Shown here: in pieces, positions 1 through 6,450 of the stretch
Position numbering within the stretch: the first letter of the stretch is position 1
Layout of the letters: each line of letters begins with the position of its first letter
Assembly (NCBI RefSeq): GCF_017814435.1
Contig: NZ_JAGJCB010000028.1
Coordinates: 1-44,483 of the forward strand
Reading direction: 5' to 3'
Length of the DNA stretch: 44,483 nt
Source of the DNA: Mariniflexile gromovii
GTDB taxonomy: Bacteria; Bacteroidota; Bacteroidia; Flavobacteriales; Flavobacteriaceae
Program-made: the position numbers and the translations under genes
The notes under the pieces: generated by a model
The model's input: only the letters and a program-made list of their open reading frames with translations
Databases searched by the model: none
What the model was told of the DNA's origin: nothing

Positions 1-74
1 ATATTGATAATCCTATCGGAATTATCAACATTCCAACACCACAGAATCATCATTATGAGATAATTAAAATATAA
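1..74 (+). CDS. 3' end of a CDS entering from the left (unidentified)
   Basis: A plus-strand frame is open from the window edge and stops at TAA 72-74. The tail reads DNPIGIINIPTPQNHHYEII plus three more residues. The reading frame is too short to assign a family, and it could be a chance open frame, but it converges with the minus-strand gene that ends at 97, a normal arrangement for two gene ends. Function unknown. Confidence 0.35.
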   Translation, partial: IDNPIGIINIPTPQNHHYEIIKI

Positions 75-96
75 ATATTAACTTTGAAGAACTAGG

Positions 97-366
97 CTAG
101 TGCTTTTCATAGGATACGGTGTTCCAATGCTTTTTACTCATGTGGTATCCTGGTTGGATACAGCTGTATTCTGCACGAAGTTCTTCGGCGTAGTCGGGGT
201 CGCATTTTAGGTTGATGGCTTTTTCGCCATATTCCCATTTTTTCAACCCTATTAAGGCAAACATTTTTCCTAATACTTTAAACACAAGGGTATCTTCATC
301 AAAAGGAAAGTCTTCTGATACGCCTTTTTTGCTTAAACAATATTGATGTAGTTGTTCTATGTTCAT
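97..366 (-). CDS. MmcQ/YjbR family protein, probably C-terminally truncated
   Basis: The 89-residue product carries the hallmarks of the MmcQ/YjbR (CyaY-like fold, often called DNA-binding) family: an N-terminal FPFDEDTLVFKVLGKMFALI stretch, NLKCDPDYAEELR, and the near-terminal PGYHMSKKHWNTV. Family members normally continue for about 25-30 residues after HWNTV, ending with a helix rich in L, I and K. Here the frame meets TAG at 97-99 just after SYEKH, and none of the three downstream frames restores the missing helix. It overlaps the GNAT gene by one base (TAATG), so it is the last gene of the run that starts with ruvC. Family assignment is firm; whether the shortened product is functional is unknown. 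Confidence 0.8.
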   Translation of the reverse strand: MNIEQLHQYCLSKKGVSEDFPFDEDTLVFKVLGKMFALIGLKKWEYGEKAINLKCDPDYAEELRAEYSCIQPGYHMSKKHWNTVSYEKH

Positions 367-764
367 TATAAAAGTCTTTCCATTACTTTTTCAGGATGCT
401 TTAACTCAGTATATCCAAATTGCATATAAAGTTTATGGGCATCGGAAGTTTTCAGCATCCAAACTTTACACGATTGCAATTGCGGTTCTTCATTTATAGC
501 TTTCATCAATTGTTTTGAATAGCCTTTGCCTCTATATTCTGGCAAAATAAAAACATCCATCACATATGCGAAAACGGTATAATCGGTTGCAATTCTTGCA
601 AAACCTATTTGTTTCCCATCTATATAAACCCCAAAACACAAACAATTATCAATTGTTTTCTTTACTTCATCAAAAGTTCTTCCCTTTGCCCAATAGGTTG
701 TGGTTAAAAATTGATGAATCACATCCATTTGAAGTTTGCTTTTATCTGTAGAAATTTCAATCAT
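366..764 (-). CDS. GNAT family N-acetyltransferase
   Basis: The 132-residue protein is a single GNAT domain. The acetyl-CoA binding motif A is visible as VFILPEYRGKGYSKQLM at about residues 71-87 (R/Q-x-x-G-x-G/A form), preceded by a strand VYIDGKQIGFARIATDY. The C-terminal half, WMLKTSDAHKLYMQFGY, is the usual GNAT motif B with Y/F-x-x-x-G-F/Y. It is expected to transfer an acetyl group from acetyl-CoA to a small amine or amino acid; the substrate cannot be read from sequence. It overlaps DUF4260 upstream by four bases and the MmcQ gene downstream by one, so it is translationally coupled in the ruvC-hemW run. Confidence 0.88.
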   Translation of the reverse strand: MIEISTDKSKLQMDVIHQFLTTTYWAKGRTFDEVKKTIDNCLCFGVYIDGKQIGFARIATDYTVFAYVMDVFILPEYRGKGYSKQLMKAINEEPQLQSCKVWMLKTSDAHKLYMQFGYTELKHPEKVMERLL

Positions 765-1114
765 GGCTTTCCTATGTCACCTAAATGCGTATGCTTAAAA
801 TTATCAAAATATTTCAATCCATAACCAAAAATTCTATCAAAAGAAGCATGAGAGAACAACATAACGCCCAACAACTGCACAATCTCATTTTGAAAATACA
901 TACCAACTACATAAACCAAAATTGCAATGCCCTTGTGATGAAACACATTATATGCTATGGCTCCAACTTTTGTATTTACAAAATACCCCAGCATGCTAAT
1001 ATCAGGAAGCAGAATTAAAACCAAAAACCACCACCAACTGAAACTTAATTGGCTAAAAGCAAAAATTCCTAGAAGGAACATCATGAGTTCTTCTAATTTT
1101 AAAACAATCTTCAT
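761..1114 (-). CDS. DUF4260 family membrane protein
   Basis: This 117-residue protein has three or four hydrophobic helices (about residues 8-26, 28-45, 52-72 and 75-90) and the DUF4260 signatures LLPDISMLGYFVN, GAIAYNVFHHK and DRIFGYGLKYFDNFKHTHLG. The conserved Asp, His and Asp residues in a small integral membrane protein hint at a metal site or catalytic function, but the family has no established role. It overlaps the cyclase gene by one base and the GNAT gene by four. Family call is confident; function is unknown. Confidence 0.85.
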   Translation of the reverse strand: MKIVLKLEELMMFLLGIFAFSQLSFSWWWFLVLILLPDISMLGYFVNTKVGAIAYNVFHHKGIAILVYVVGMYFQNEIVQLLGVMLFSHASFDRIFGYGLKYFDNFKHTHLGDIGKP

Positions 1115-1863
1115 TATTCTATAATTTTATATAAAACTGGCTTGCTAGGTGTGGCATCATTTTCAAAAGGGGCTATTTGAAGGTTTAAAATATAACTGCC
1201 ATCTTCAATTTTATTGGCAACATAAATAAATTCTGTTATGGTAGCGTCCAGCCTTAATTTGCCATCAAAATTCCAAAAGGCCTTGTGCGCCAATAATTTT
1301 CCGCCGTCGTATTCCCTATCCACACTTGGCAAATCAATCAGCAAATGTTTAATGCCTTTATTGCGAATAAACACCATGGCTTCTTCTGTAATATAGGTCC
1401 AATTGGTATTGGAATACTGGCGTTTTTTTTTATCTTTTGTATTCGGCATCGTTCTTATAACCAATGCCTCAGGTGTATTATCTTTTAACAGAAGTTCTAT
1501 TTGCTTTTTTGAAATAACAGTATCTTTCATGTATTTTTCGGCAGCCACAGAAATTAATTCTGCCGTGAAAAAAAACTGTTTTAGGTTCTTGTTTACGGAA
1601 TGAAACGCTTTAGTTATATGCCCAACGCATTCGGTATGGGTTCCATGGGCATGCGGACTGAATTGAATGTTGTTGAAATTAACCGATGCACCTTTTTCGA
1701 CGCTTCCCACCCAATCATCAATAATTACGGGCTCCATTTTAGGCTCTCCAATATACCATGCATTTACGTTGCTTTTTGAAGCTTTTAAGGGTATTGAAAT
1801 ATCGAGCGGTTTAGATAAATCTATTTGATATTTTTTAGACTTGTATTGAATGGTAGCAATCAT
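1114..1863 (-). CDS. Cyclase family protein (kynurenine formamidase-like metal-dependent hydrolase)
   Basis: The product belongs to the Cyclase (PF04199) superfamily, which includes kynurenine formamidase and polyketide cyclases. The metal-binding loop HAHGTHTECVGHI (about residues 72-84) corresponds to the family HxGTHxDxxxH pattern with Asp replaced by Glu. Other family features are LIDLPSVDREYDGG and the terminal IAPFENDATPSKPVLY. I chose ATG at 1863 (MIATIQYKSKKY), giving 249 residues; a longer reading from TTG at 1881 would overlap hemW but adds only MIIFET. It follows hemW after 14 bases and overlaps DUF4260 by one. Whether it hydrolyses N-formylkynurenine is not shown: no other kynurenine pathway gene is nearby. 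Confidence 0.88.
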   Translation of the reverse strand: MIATIQYKSKKYQIDLSKPLDISIPLKASKSNVNAWYIGEPKMEPVIIDDWVGSVEKGASVNFNNIQFSPHAHGTHTECVGHITKAFHSVNKNLKQFFFTAELISVAAEKYMKDTVISKKQIELLLKDNTPEALVIRTMPNTKDKKKRQYSNTNWTYITEEAMVFIRNKGIKHLLIDLPSVDREYDGGKLLAHKAFWNFDGKLRLDATITEFIYVANKIEDGSYILNLQIAPFENDATPSKPVLYKIIE

Positions 1864-1877
1864 AGTCTCAAATATAA

Positions 1878-3113
1878 TCAAATCATAAACAAATCGGATG
1901 CTATACCATCGGCTAAAAATTTGCCTTTTTTAGTGGTTGTTAAAACGCTTTCATGCGATTGCTCACTAAGTTTTGAAATGCTAAGCAGTTCTAAATTCAC
2001 AAATTTCTCTGAAGTTTTAAGCAGATGTTCTAAAAATGGCTTCCCAAAATCCTGCTCCACTTTTTCTAAGGAAACGCCCCAAACCGTTCGTAAACCTGTC
2101 ATGACATATTCGTTGAATTTATCTGTTTTGGAAAGTGTTTCCGTTTCTATTGGCAGTATATCTTGTTCTAACGATTTTATATATTTTGAATTATTACGCA
2201 CATTCCAACCCCGTTCATTGCCATTGAACGAATGTGCCGATGGGCCAATACCCAAGTACGATTTCCCTTGCCAATAAGCCGAGTTGTTTTTACTAAAATA
2301 ATCAGGTTTTCCAAAGTTTGACAATTCATAATGTACAAACCCTGAAGCTTCTAATACTTCAATTAAAATATGGAATTGCTGTTGCGCCAAATCATCATCA
2401 ACATTTTTAATAAGCCCTTTTTTTATAAAAGCATCCAAAGCGGTTTTAGGTTCTACTGTTAAGGCATAACTTGATATGTGTGGAATGTTGAAGCCTAAAA
2501 CAGTTTCAATGTTTTTTATCCAGTTCTCATTTGTTAGCCCTGGAATTCCGTAAATCAAATCGATGGAAATATTATCAAAATGTTTTGTAGCTTCTTGCAA
2601 ACATTTTTTGGCTTCGTCGGCATTGTGTGCGCGATTCATAAGTTTTAGATCGGCTTCGAAGAAGGATTGGATGCCTATAGAAAGTCTGTTAATTCCAATT
2701 TCTAAGTAATTTTCAAAAATGGAATTACGAGTGAGACCTCTCGACTGCGCTCGAGGTGACATTTGGGATTGAATCAAATCATCTGGATTTGCTTCCAAAG
2801 TAATCTCTGGATTTTCTGCAACTTTATAGTTTTTATAAACCGTATCAATCAAAAATCGTAACTCATCAATCGTCAATAAAGAAGGTGTGCCGCCTCCAAA
2901 ATAAATGGTTTCAACGGTTTTGTTTTTGAATTCATCTTTACGCAAAACCAATTCTTTGGCCAAAGCATTCACCAACGCATCCTTCTTATTCAACGATGTT
3001 GAAAAATGAAAGTCGCAATAATGACATGCTTGTTTGCAAAATGGAATATGGATGTAAATGCCAAAAGCCCCACCTAGCCTCCCCAAAGGGGAGGAAATCT
3101 CACTCAAAATCAT
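1878..3113 (-). CDS. hemW: Radical SAM heme chaperone HemW
   Basis: HemW is a radical SAM protein related to HemN that binds haem and has a role in haem delivery rather than coproporphyrinogen oxidation. The cluster motif is IHIPFCKQACHYCDFHFS with Cys26, Cys30 and Cys33; the HemN-type fourth cysteine is replaced (CxxxCxxC followed by D-F). IYFGGGTPSLL, EANPDD, GINRLSIGIQSF and the C-terminal HemN_C winged helix region are present. At 411 residues it is longer than the usual about 375-385. The excess comes from two repeat-derived stretches: residues 4-17 (SPLGRLGG region) from the element over the ruvC junction, and about residues 116-131 (SPRAQSRGL region) from a palindromic repeat read in frame. 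Start overlaps the ruvC stop by four bases (ATGA), and no internal ATG lies before IYIHIPF. Confidence 0.93.
   Translation of the reverse strand: MILSEISSPLGRLGGAFGIYIHIPFCKQACHYCDFHFSTSLNKKDALVNALAKELVLRKDEFKNKTVETIYFGGGTPSLLTIDELRFLIDTVYKNYKVAENPEITLEANPDDLIQSQMSPRAQSRGLTRNSIFENYLEIGINRLSIGIQSFFEADLKLMNRAHNADEAKKCLQEATKHFDNISIDLIYGIPGLTNENWIKNIETVLGFNIPHISSYALTVEPKTALDAFIKKGLIKNVDDDLAQQQFHILIEVLEASGFVHYELSNFGKPDYFSKNNSAYWQGKSYLGIGPSAHSFNGNERGWNVRNNSKYIKSLEQDILPIETETLSKTDKFNEYVMTGLRTVWGVSLEKVEQDFGKPFLEHLLKTSEKFVNLELLSISKLSEQSHESVLTTTKKGKFLADGIASDLFMI
2727..2772. repeat. Palindromic dispersed-type repeat read in frame inside hemW
   Basis: The segment contains ACCTCTCGACTGCGCTCGA followed by GGTGACA, an imperfect palindrome around 2736-2757. 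It encodes the MSPRAQSRGLTR stretch between the conserved EANPDD and GINRLSIGIQSF parts of HemW, where other HemW proteins have a short helix. GC content is clearly higher than its surroundings. It resembles short palindromic repeats common between genes in Bacteroidota; that recollection is not checked here. Confidence 0.6.
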
Positions 3114-3157
3114 TTCTTTACGCTTTTTATCCCCCCTTTGGGGGTAAGGGGGCTTTT
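3063..3157. repeat. 95-bp inverted-repeat-bounded element spanning the hemW/ruvC junction
   Basis: The left end, AAAAGCCCCACCTAGCCTCC followed by CCAAAGGGG, and the right end, CCCCCTTTGGGGGTAAGGGG followed by GCTTTT, are imperfect inverted copies of each other. Each arm is itself a small palindrome around CCCCAAAGGGG. The centre (about 3093-3130) contains the hemW start codon and the ruvC stop codon. The left arm therefore encodes the HemW N-terminus and the right arm the RuvC C-terminus. A second copy with the same architecture lies at 27207-27320. Confidence 0.7.
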
Positions 3158-3706
3158 GGATATTCTGGTGCTATTCTGCTTTACAAAAGCATCCCAACCG
3201 GAATAGCTTTTTCCAATTTCTACTTTTCCTTCGTTATAAAAATGGCACACCGCAGCTGCCAAACCATCGGTAGCATCCAGATTTTTTGGCAATGTTTTCA
3301 AACCCAATAAACTTTGAAGCATTTTTGCCACTTGTTCTTTAGTGGCATTTCCGTTGCCGGTAATAGCCATTTTAATTTTTTTTGGCGAATACTCTGTAAT
3401 GGGGATTTCCCGACTTAAACCTGCTGCCATGGCAACACCTTGGGCACGCCCTAGCTTTAACATACTTTGCACATTTTTACCAAAAAATGGTGCTTCAATG
3501 GCAATTTCGTCTGGGTTGTGGGTGTCTATAAGTTCAATAGTCCGTTCAAAAATGAGCTTTAATTTTAGGTAGTGGTCGTCGTACTTTTTTAAATCGAGTT
3601 CGTTCAATTGTAAAAAAGACATGGTTTTACCCACAACTTTAATAAGTCCGAACCCCATAATGGTAGTTCCAGGGTCAATACCTAAAATAATTTTTTCTTT
3701 ACTCAT
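3110..3706 (-). CDS. ruvC: Holliday junction resolvase RuvC
   Basis: RuvC cleaves Holliday junctions with RuvAB in recombination repair. The 198-residue product begins MSKEKIILGIDPGTTIMGFG, carrying the first catalytic Asp in IDPGT. The second acidic residue is in EIAIEAPFFGKN and the final pair in NLDATDGLAAAVCHFY. The sequence AKMLQSLLGL is the usual DNA-binding region. I chose ATG 3706 because an upstream TTG reading adds 40 residues with no family counterpart. The ordinary protein would end near SGWDAFVKQN; the last 16 or so residues (SKSPLTPKGGIKSVKK) come from the inverted-repeat element. It overlaps hemW by four bases and diverges from the membrane protein gene at 3765. Confidence 0.95.
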   Translation of the reverse strand: MSKEKIILGIDPGTTIMGFGLIKVVGKTMSFLQLNELDLKKYDDHYLKLKLIFERTIELIDTHNPDEIAIEAPFFGKNVQSMLKLGRAQGVAMAAGLSREIPITEYSPKKIKMAITGNGNATKEQVAKMLQSLLGLKTLPKNLDATDGLAAAVCHFYNEGKVEIGKSYSGWDAFVKQNSTRISKSPLTPKGGIKSVKK

Positions 3707-3764
3707 TAACGTACGCTTATTTGATATGATACCAGAATAATGGTTTAATTTGCAGCTTGAGTTT

Positions 3765-4727
3765 ATGATATACCTGTTGCCATACAAAACTAAACAATTC
3801 TTTTTTGTGCTTATTAAAATAAGCATTGTTGTTGCAGCATTTTATTTTATATACATAAAACTGACCCAAAACACAGATTTTGATTACCCAATCTTTTTTG
3901 ACTTTTCAACCAAAAACAACCTGTTTTCCATAAAAATCATGCTTTTTTTATTGGTTTTAACTGGTTTTAACTGGTTTTTTGAAATTCTAAAATGGCAAAA
4001 ATTAACCGCTTCAGTAAAAAAAATAAGTTTTAAAAATGCCTTAGAACAAAGTTTGGGTTCTTTAACCGCTTCGTTATTTACACCCAACCGCATTGGTGAA
4101 TATGGCGCCAAAGCCATTTACTACACAAAGGATTACAGAAAACGCATCATGCTAATCAACCTATTAAGTAACGTTTTGCAAATGGGCGTTACCTGTATTT
4201 TGGGTGTAGTTGGGTTTAGTTTTTTTGTTTCAAAATATCCTATTTCAATTAATTATTCTAAAATATTGCTTCTATCCATACTCACGGTTTTTCTAATAGG
4301 CTTTGCAATTTTCATATTAAGCAAAACGAAATTCCGTATTAAAGGGTTTTCTTTTGAAAAAATAAAGACGTTCATTTTAAATTTTCCTAAAAAACTCATT
4401 GTTTACGGGTTTTGTTTTTCGCTATTGCGTTATGCGTTTTTTTCATTTCAATTTTATTATTTATTAACCGTTTTCGGAATAAACATTTCCTATTTACAGG
4501 CGATGATGGTAATTTCCACCATGTATTTATTAGCCTCCATATTGCCTTCTATTTTTATTTTTGATGTGGTTATAAAAGGAAGTGTTGCTGTTTATTTATT
4601 CAGCTTTCTTGGAATAAATACATTAACCGTTTTAAGCATCGTAACCGTAATGTGGTTTTTTAATTTTGTGCTCCCAAGCATTATGGGTAGCTATTTTGTT
4701 TTAAATTTTAATTTCCCTAAAGATTAA
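3765..4727 (+). CDS. Flippase-like / lysylphosphatidylglycerol synthase TM-domain protein
   Basis: The product has about eight hydrophobic segments and matches the LPG_synthase_TM (UPF0104, PF03706) family: early FNWFFEILKWQKLT, the conserved SLGSLTASLFTPNRIGEYGAK and the late LASILPSIFIFDVVIKGS. Family members are polytopic membrane proteins, some of which move aminoacylated or glycosylated lipids; there is no C-terminal catalytic (DUF2156) domain here, so it is not a full MprF. I chose ATG 3765 (MIYLLPYKTKQF), 320 residues; a TTG five codons upstream is possible. The GT2 gene follows after two bases, so the pair likely handles a glycolipid together (inference). Confidence 0.82.
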   Translation: MIYLLPYKTKQFFFVLIKISIVVAAFYFIYIKLTQNTDFDYPIFFDFSTKNNLFSIKIMLFLLVLTGFNWFFEILKWQKLTASVKKISFKNALEQSLGSLTASLFTPNRIGEYGAKAIYYTKDYRKRIMLINLLSNVLQMGVTCILGVVGFSFFVSKYPISINYSKILLLSILTVFLIGFAIFILSKTKFRIKGFSFEKIKTFILNFPKKLIVYGFCFSLLRYAFFSFQFYYLLTVFGINISYLQAMMVISTMYLLASILPSIFIFDVVIKGSVAVYLFSFLGINTLTVLSIVTVMWFFNFVLPSIMGSYFVLNFNFPKD

Positions 4728-4729
4728 CC

Positions 4730-5869
4730 ATGATTTTAATCAGTATTACCATAACTGTTTTGTACTTACTTTTAATTGGAAGTTTCACCATTGGCTTTGA
4801 CAAGGTAACACTTTTTAAACTTGAAGATTTACCTGCTAAAACAAAATTTTCAGTGGTGATTCCCTTTCGAAATGAAGCTGAAAATTTATCTGCTTTATTG
4901 CAAACCATCCGTTCTTTAGAATATCCCAAGGAATTATTTGAAGTTATTTTTGTTGATGACGCATCGGAAGATGATTCAGTAGAAATTATTAAAAACTTCA
5001 TAAATGAAAGATCCTTTGATGATGCTCTGATAAGCATTCGAGTTATTTCAAACGAACGTAAAACAAATTCACCAAAAAAAGACGCCATTACCACAGCCAT
5101 AAAACAAGCAAAAAATGAATGGATTATAACCACCGATGCCGATTGTTTAGTACCTAAATACTGGCTTGATAGTTTTGATGAATACATTCAAAAAAGTAAT
5201 GTCCAATGTATAGCGGCACCTGTAACCTATGTTATAAAAAATAGCTTTCTAGATCGGTTTCAGCTTTTGGACCTATTCAGTTTACAAGGCGCAACCATGG
5301 GCGGTTTTGGCATAAACAAACCCTTTTTGTGCAATGGTGCTAATTTTGCCTATACCAAAGCTCTGTTCAATGAATTACATGGGTTTGATGGCAATACCCA
5401 CACGGCAAGCGGCGACGATATTTTTATGTTGGAGAAAGTCGCTAAAAAACACCCAAAACAACTCCACTATTTAAAATGCGAATTAGCTACTATTTTTACC
5501 AGAACACAACCAACCTGGAATGCTTTACTATCACAACGTGTACGTTGGGCAGCAAAAACCAGCACTTACAACAATTGGTTTGGAAAGCTTACAGGACTTG
5601 TAGTTTTACTTATGAACGCGCTCATTATAACCTTACTGACACTTACAGTTATTGGCATTTTCAATTTGAAGGTTTTTATATATCTAGTAATAATAAAATT
5701 TAATATCGATTTCTTTTTAATTTATAAATCGGCTATATTTTTCAATCAAAAAGGGGTGCTAAAAAGCTTTATTGTAAGTTTTATGTACTATCCTTTTTTT
5801 AGTGTTTATGTAGCTTCTACATCGCTATTTTCAAGCTATAAATGGAAAGGGCGCACTTTTAAAAAATAA
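4730..5869 (+). CDS. Family 2 glycosyltransferase, membrane-anchored
   Basis: This 379-residue GT-A fold glycosyltransferase has an N-terminal membrane helix (residues 1-22), the GT2 start SVVIPFRNEAENLSALL, the nucleotide-binding VDDAS at 75-79, the metal-binding TTDADC (DxD-like, residues 135-139), SGDDIFML, and the processive-type (Q/R)xxRW motif as QRVRWAAK. Two to three C-terminal membrane helices follow (about residues 285-355). It should transfer a sugar from a nucleotide-sugar donor to an undetermined acceptor at the cytoplasmic membrane. It is separated by two bases from the flippase-like gene. It converges with the lipoprotein gene that ends at 5872. Confidence 0.9.
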   Translation: MILISITITVLYLLLIGSFTIGFDKVTLFKLEDLPAKTKFSVVIPFRNEAENLSALLQTIRSLEYPKELFEVIFVDDASEDDSVEIIKNFINERSFDDALISIRVISNERKTNSPKKDAITTAIKQAKNEWIITTDADCLVPKYWLDSFDEYIQKSNVQCIAAPVTYVIKNSFLDRFQLLDLFSLQGATMGGFGINKPFLCNGANFAYTKALFNELHGFDGNTHTASGDDIFMLEKVAKKHPKQLHYLKCELATIFTRTQPTWNALLSQRVRWAAKTSTYNNWFGKLTGLVVLLMNALIITLLTLTVIGIFNLKVFIYLVIIKFNIDFFLIYKSAIFFNQKGVLKSFIVSFMYYPFFSVYVASTSLFSSYKWKGRTFKK

Positions 5870-5871
5870 CA

Positions 5872-6348
5872 TTAATTGGCTTGTATAATAACCGGTAGTT
5901 CGAATTCAGTTTTTACTTGCTGACCTCGTTTTATAGCCGGAAATACTTTGGGCAATGAATCTAAACTTGAATAAATTAAAGCTTCAATATTTGGTATTTC
6001 TTTCATTATTAAACTATCTGTATCAATATTTAAAAGTGACAGAATACCTGTTTCAGATACTTGGAATTTTAAATTGATGGTATCGGTTACATCTTGGGTT
6101 ACAACTATGGAGTCTTTTTGGAGCTTTTCTAAAATATGAGTGGTTAAAACCTCAGTAAAACAAGTGGTTTTCCCGTTTTTGGTTTCAATAGAATCACACT
6201 CCGAAAAAGTTGGATAAACATCTACATCGTTCCAATTAAACGTTTGCAACTCTTCATTTAAAATGGCTTCGGGAGTTGTTTTTTTTGCATTGAAATACTC
6301 GCAAGACGTAAGCGCTAAAACTAATATAAAAACACAAATTTGCTTCAT
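5872..6348 (-). CDS. Lipoprotein with TonB_C-like C-terminus
   Basis: The 158-residue protein begins with a lipoprotein signal, MKQICVFILVLALTSCEYF, with Cys16 as the lipidation site. The remainder resembles the periplasmic part of the M56 protein next door: PTFSECDSIETKNGKTTCF parallels the PIFPDCETLETNEERKACM stretch there, and LPKVFPAIKRGQQVKTEFELP parallels its LPKMIPGEQKGKKVTVPYSL. It is therefore a stand-alone TonB_C-like domain, probably in the periplasm. A hairpin terminator at 6405-6434 separates it from the M56 gene, so it probably has its own promoter. Exact partner is unknown. Confidence 0.75.
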   Translation of the reverse strand: MKQICVFILVLALTSCEYFNAKKTTPEAILNEELQTFNWNDVDVYPTFSECDSIETKNGKTTCFTEVLTTHILEKLQKDSIVVTQDVTDTINLKFQVSETGILSLLNIDTDSLIMKEIPNIEALIYSSLDSLPKVFPAIKRGQQVKTEFELPVIIQAN

Positions 6349-6404
6349 AGATTAAAACTGAAGCCGAAAAGTACAATTTTTTTGGTTTTTATATAATCAA
6401 AAAC

Positions 6405-6434
6405 AAAAAAACCGAAGCTTTAACTTCGGTTTTT
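6405..6434 (-). terminator. Intrinsic terminator after the BlaI-M56 unit
   Basis: The arms AAAAACCGAAG and CTTCGGTTTTT form an 11-bp stem with a 6-base loop, and the minus strand continues into a T-rich run. It lies 17 bases after the M56 stop codon and can act on both strands. Confidence 0.8.
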
Positions 6435-6450
6435 ATCTAATTTACTTAAA

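Noticed and set aside
1878-3113. hemW as coproporphyrinogen dehydrogenase HemN
   Set aside because: The cluster motif CxxxCxxC followed by DF and the short length point to HemW rather than HemN.
3707-3826. Longer ruvC reading from 3826
   Set aside because: The extra 40 residues before MSKEKIILGIDPGT have no family counterpart, and the upstream gap is shared with a divergent gene.
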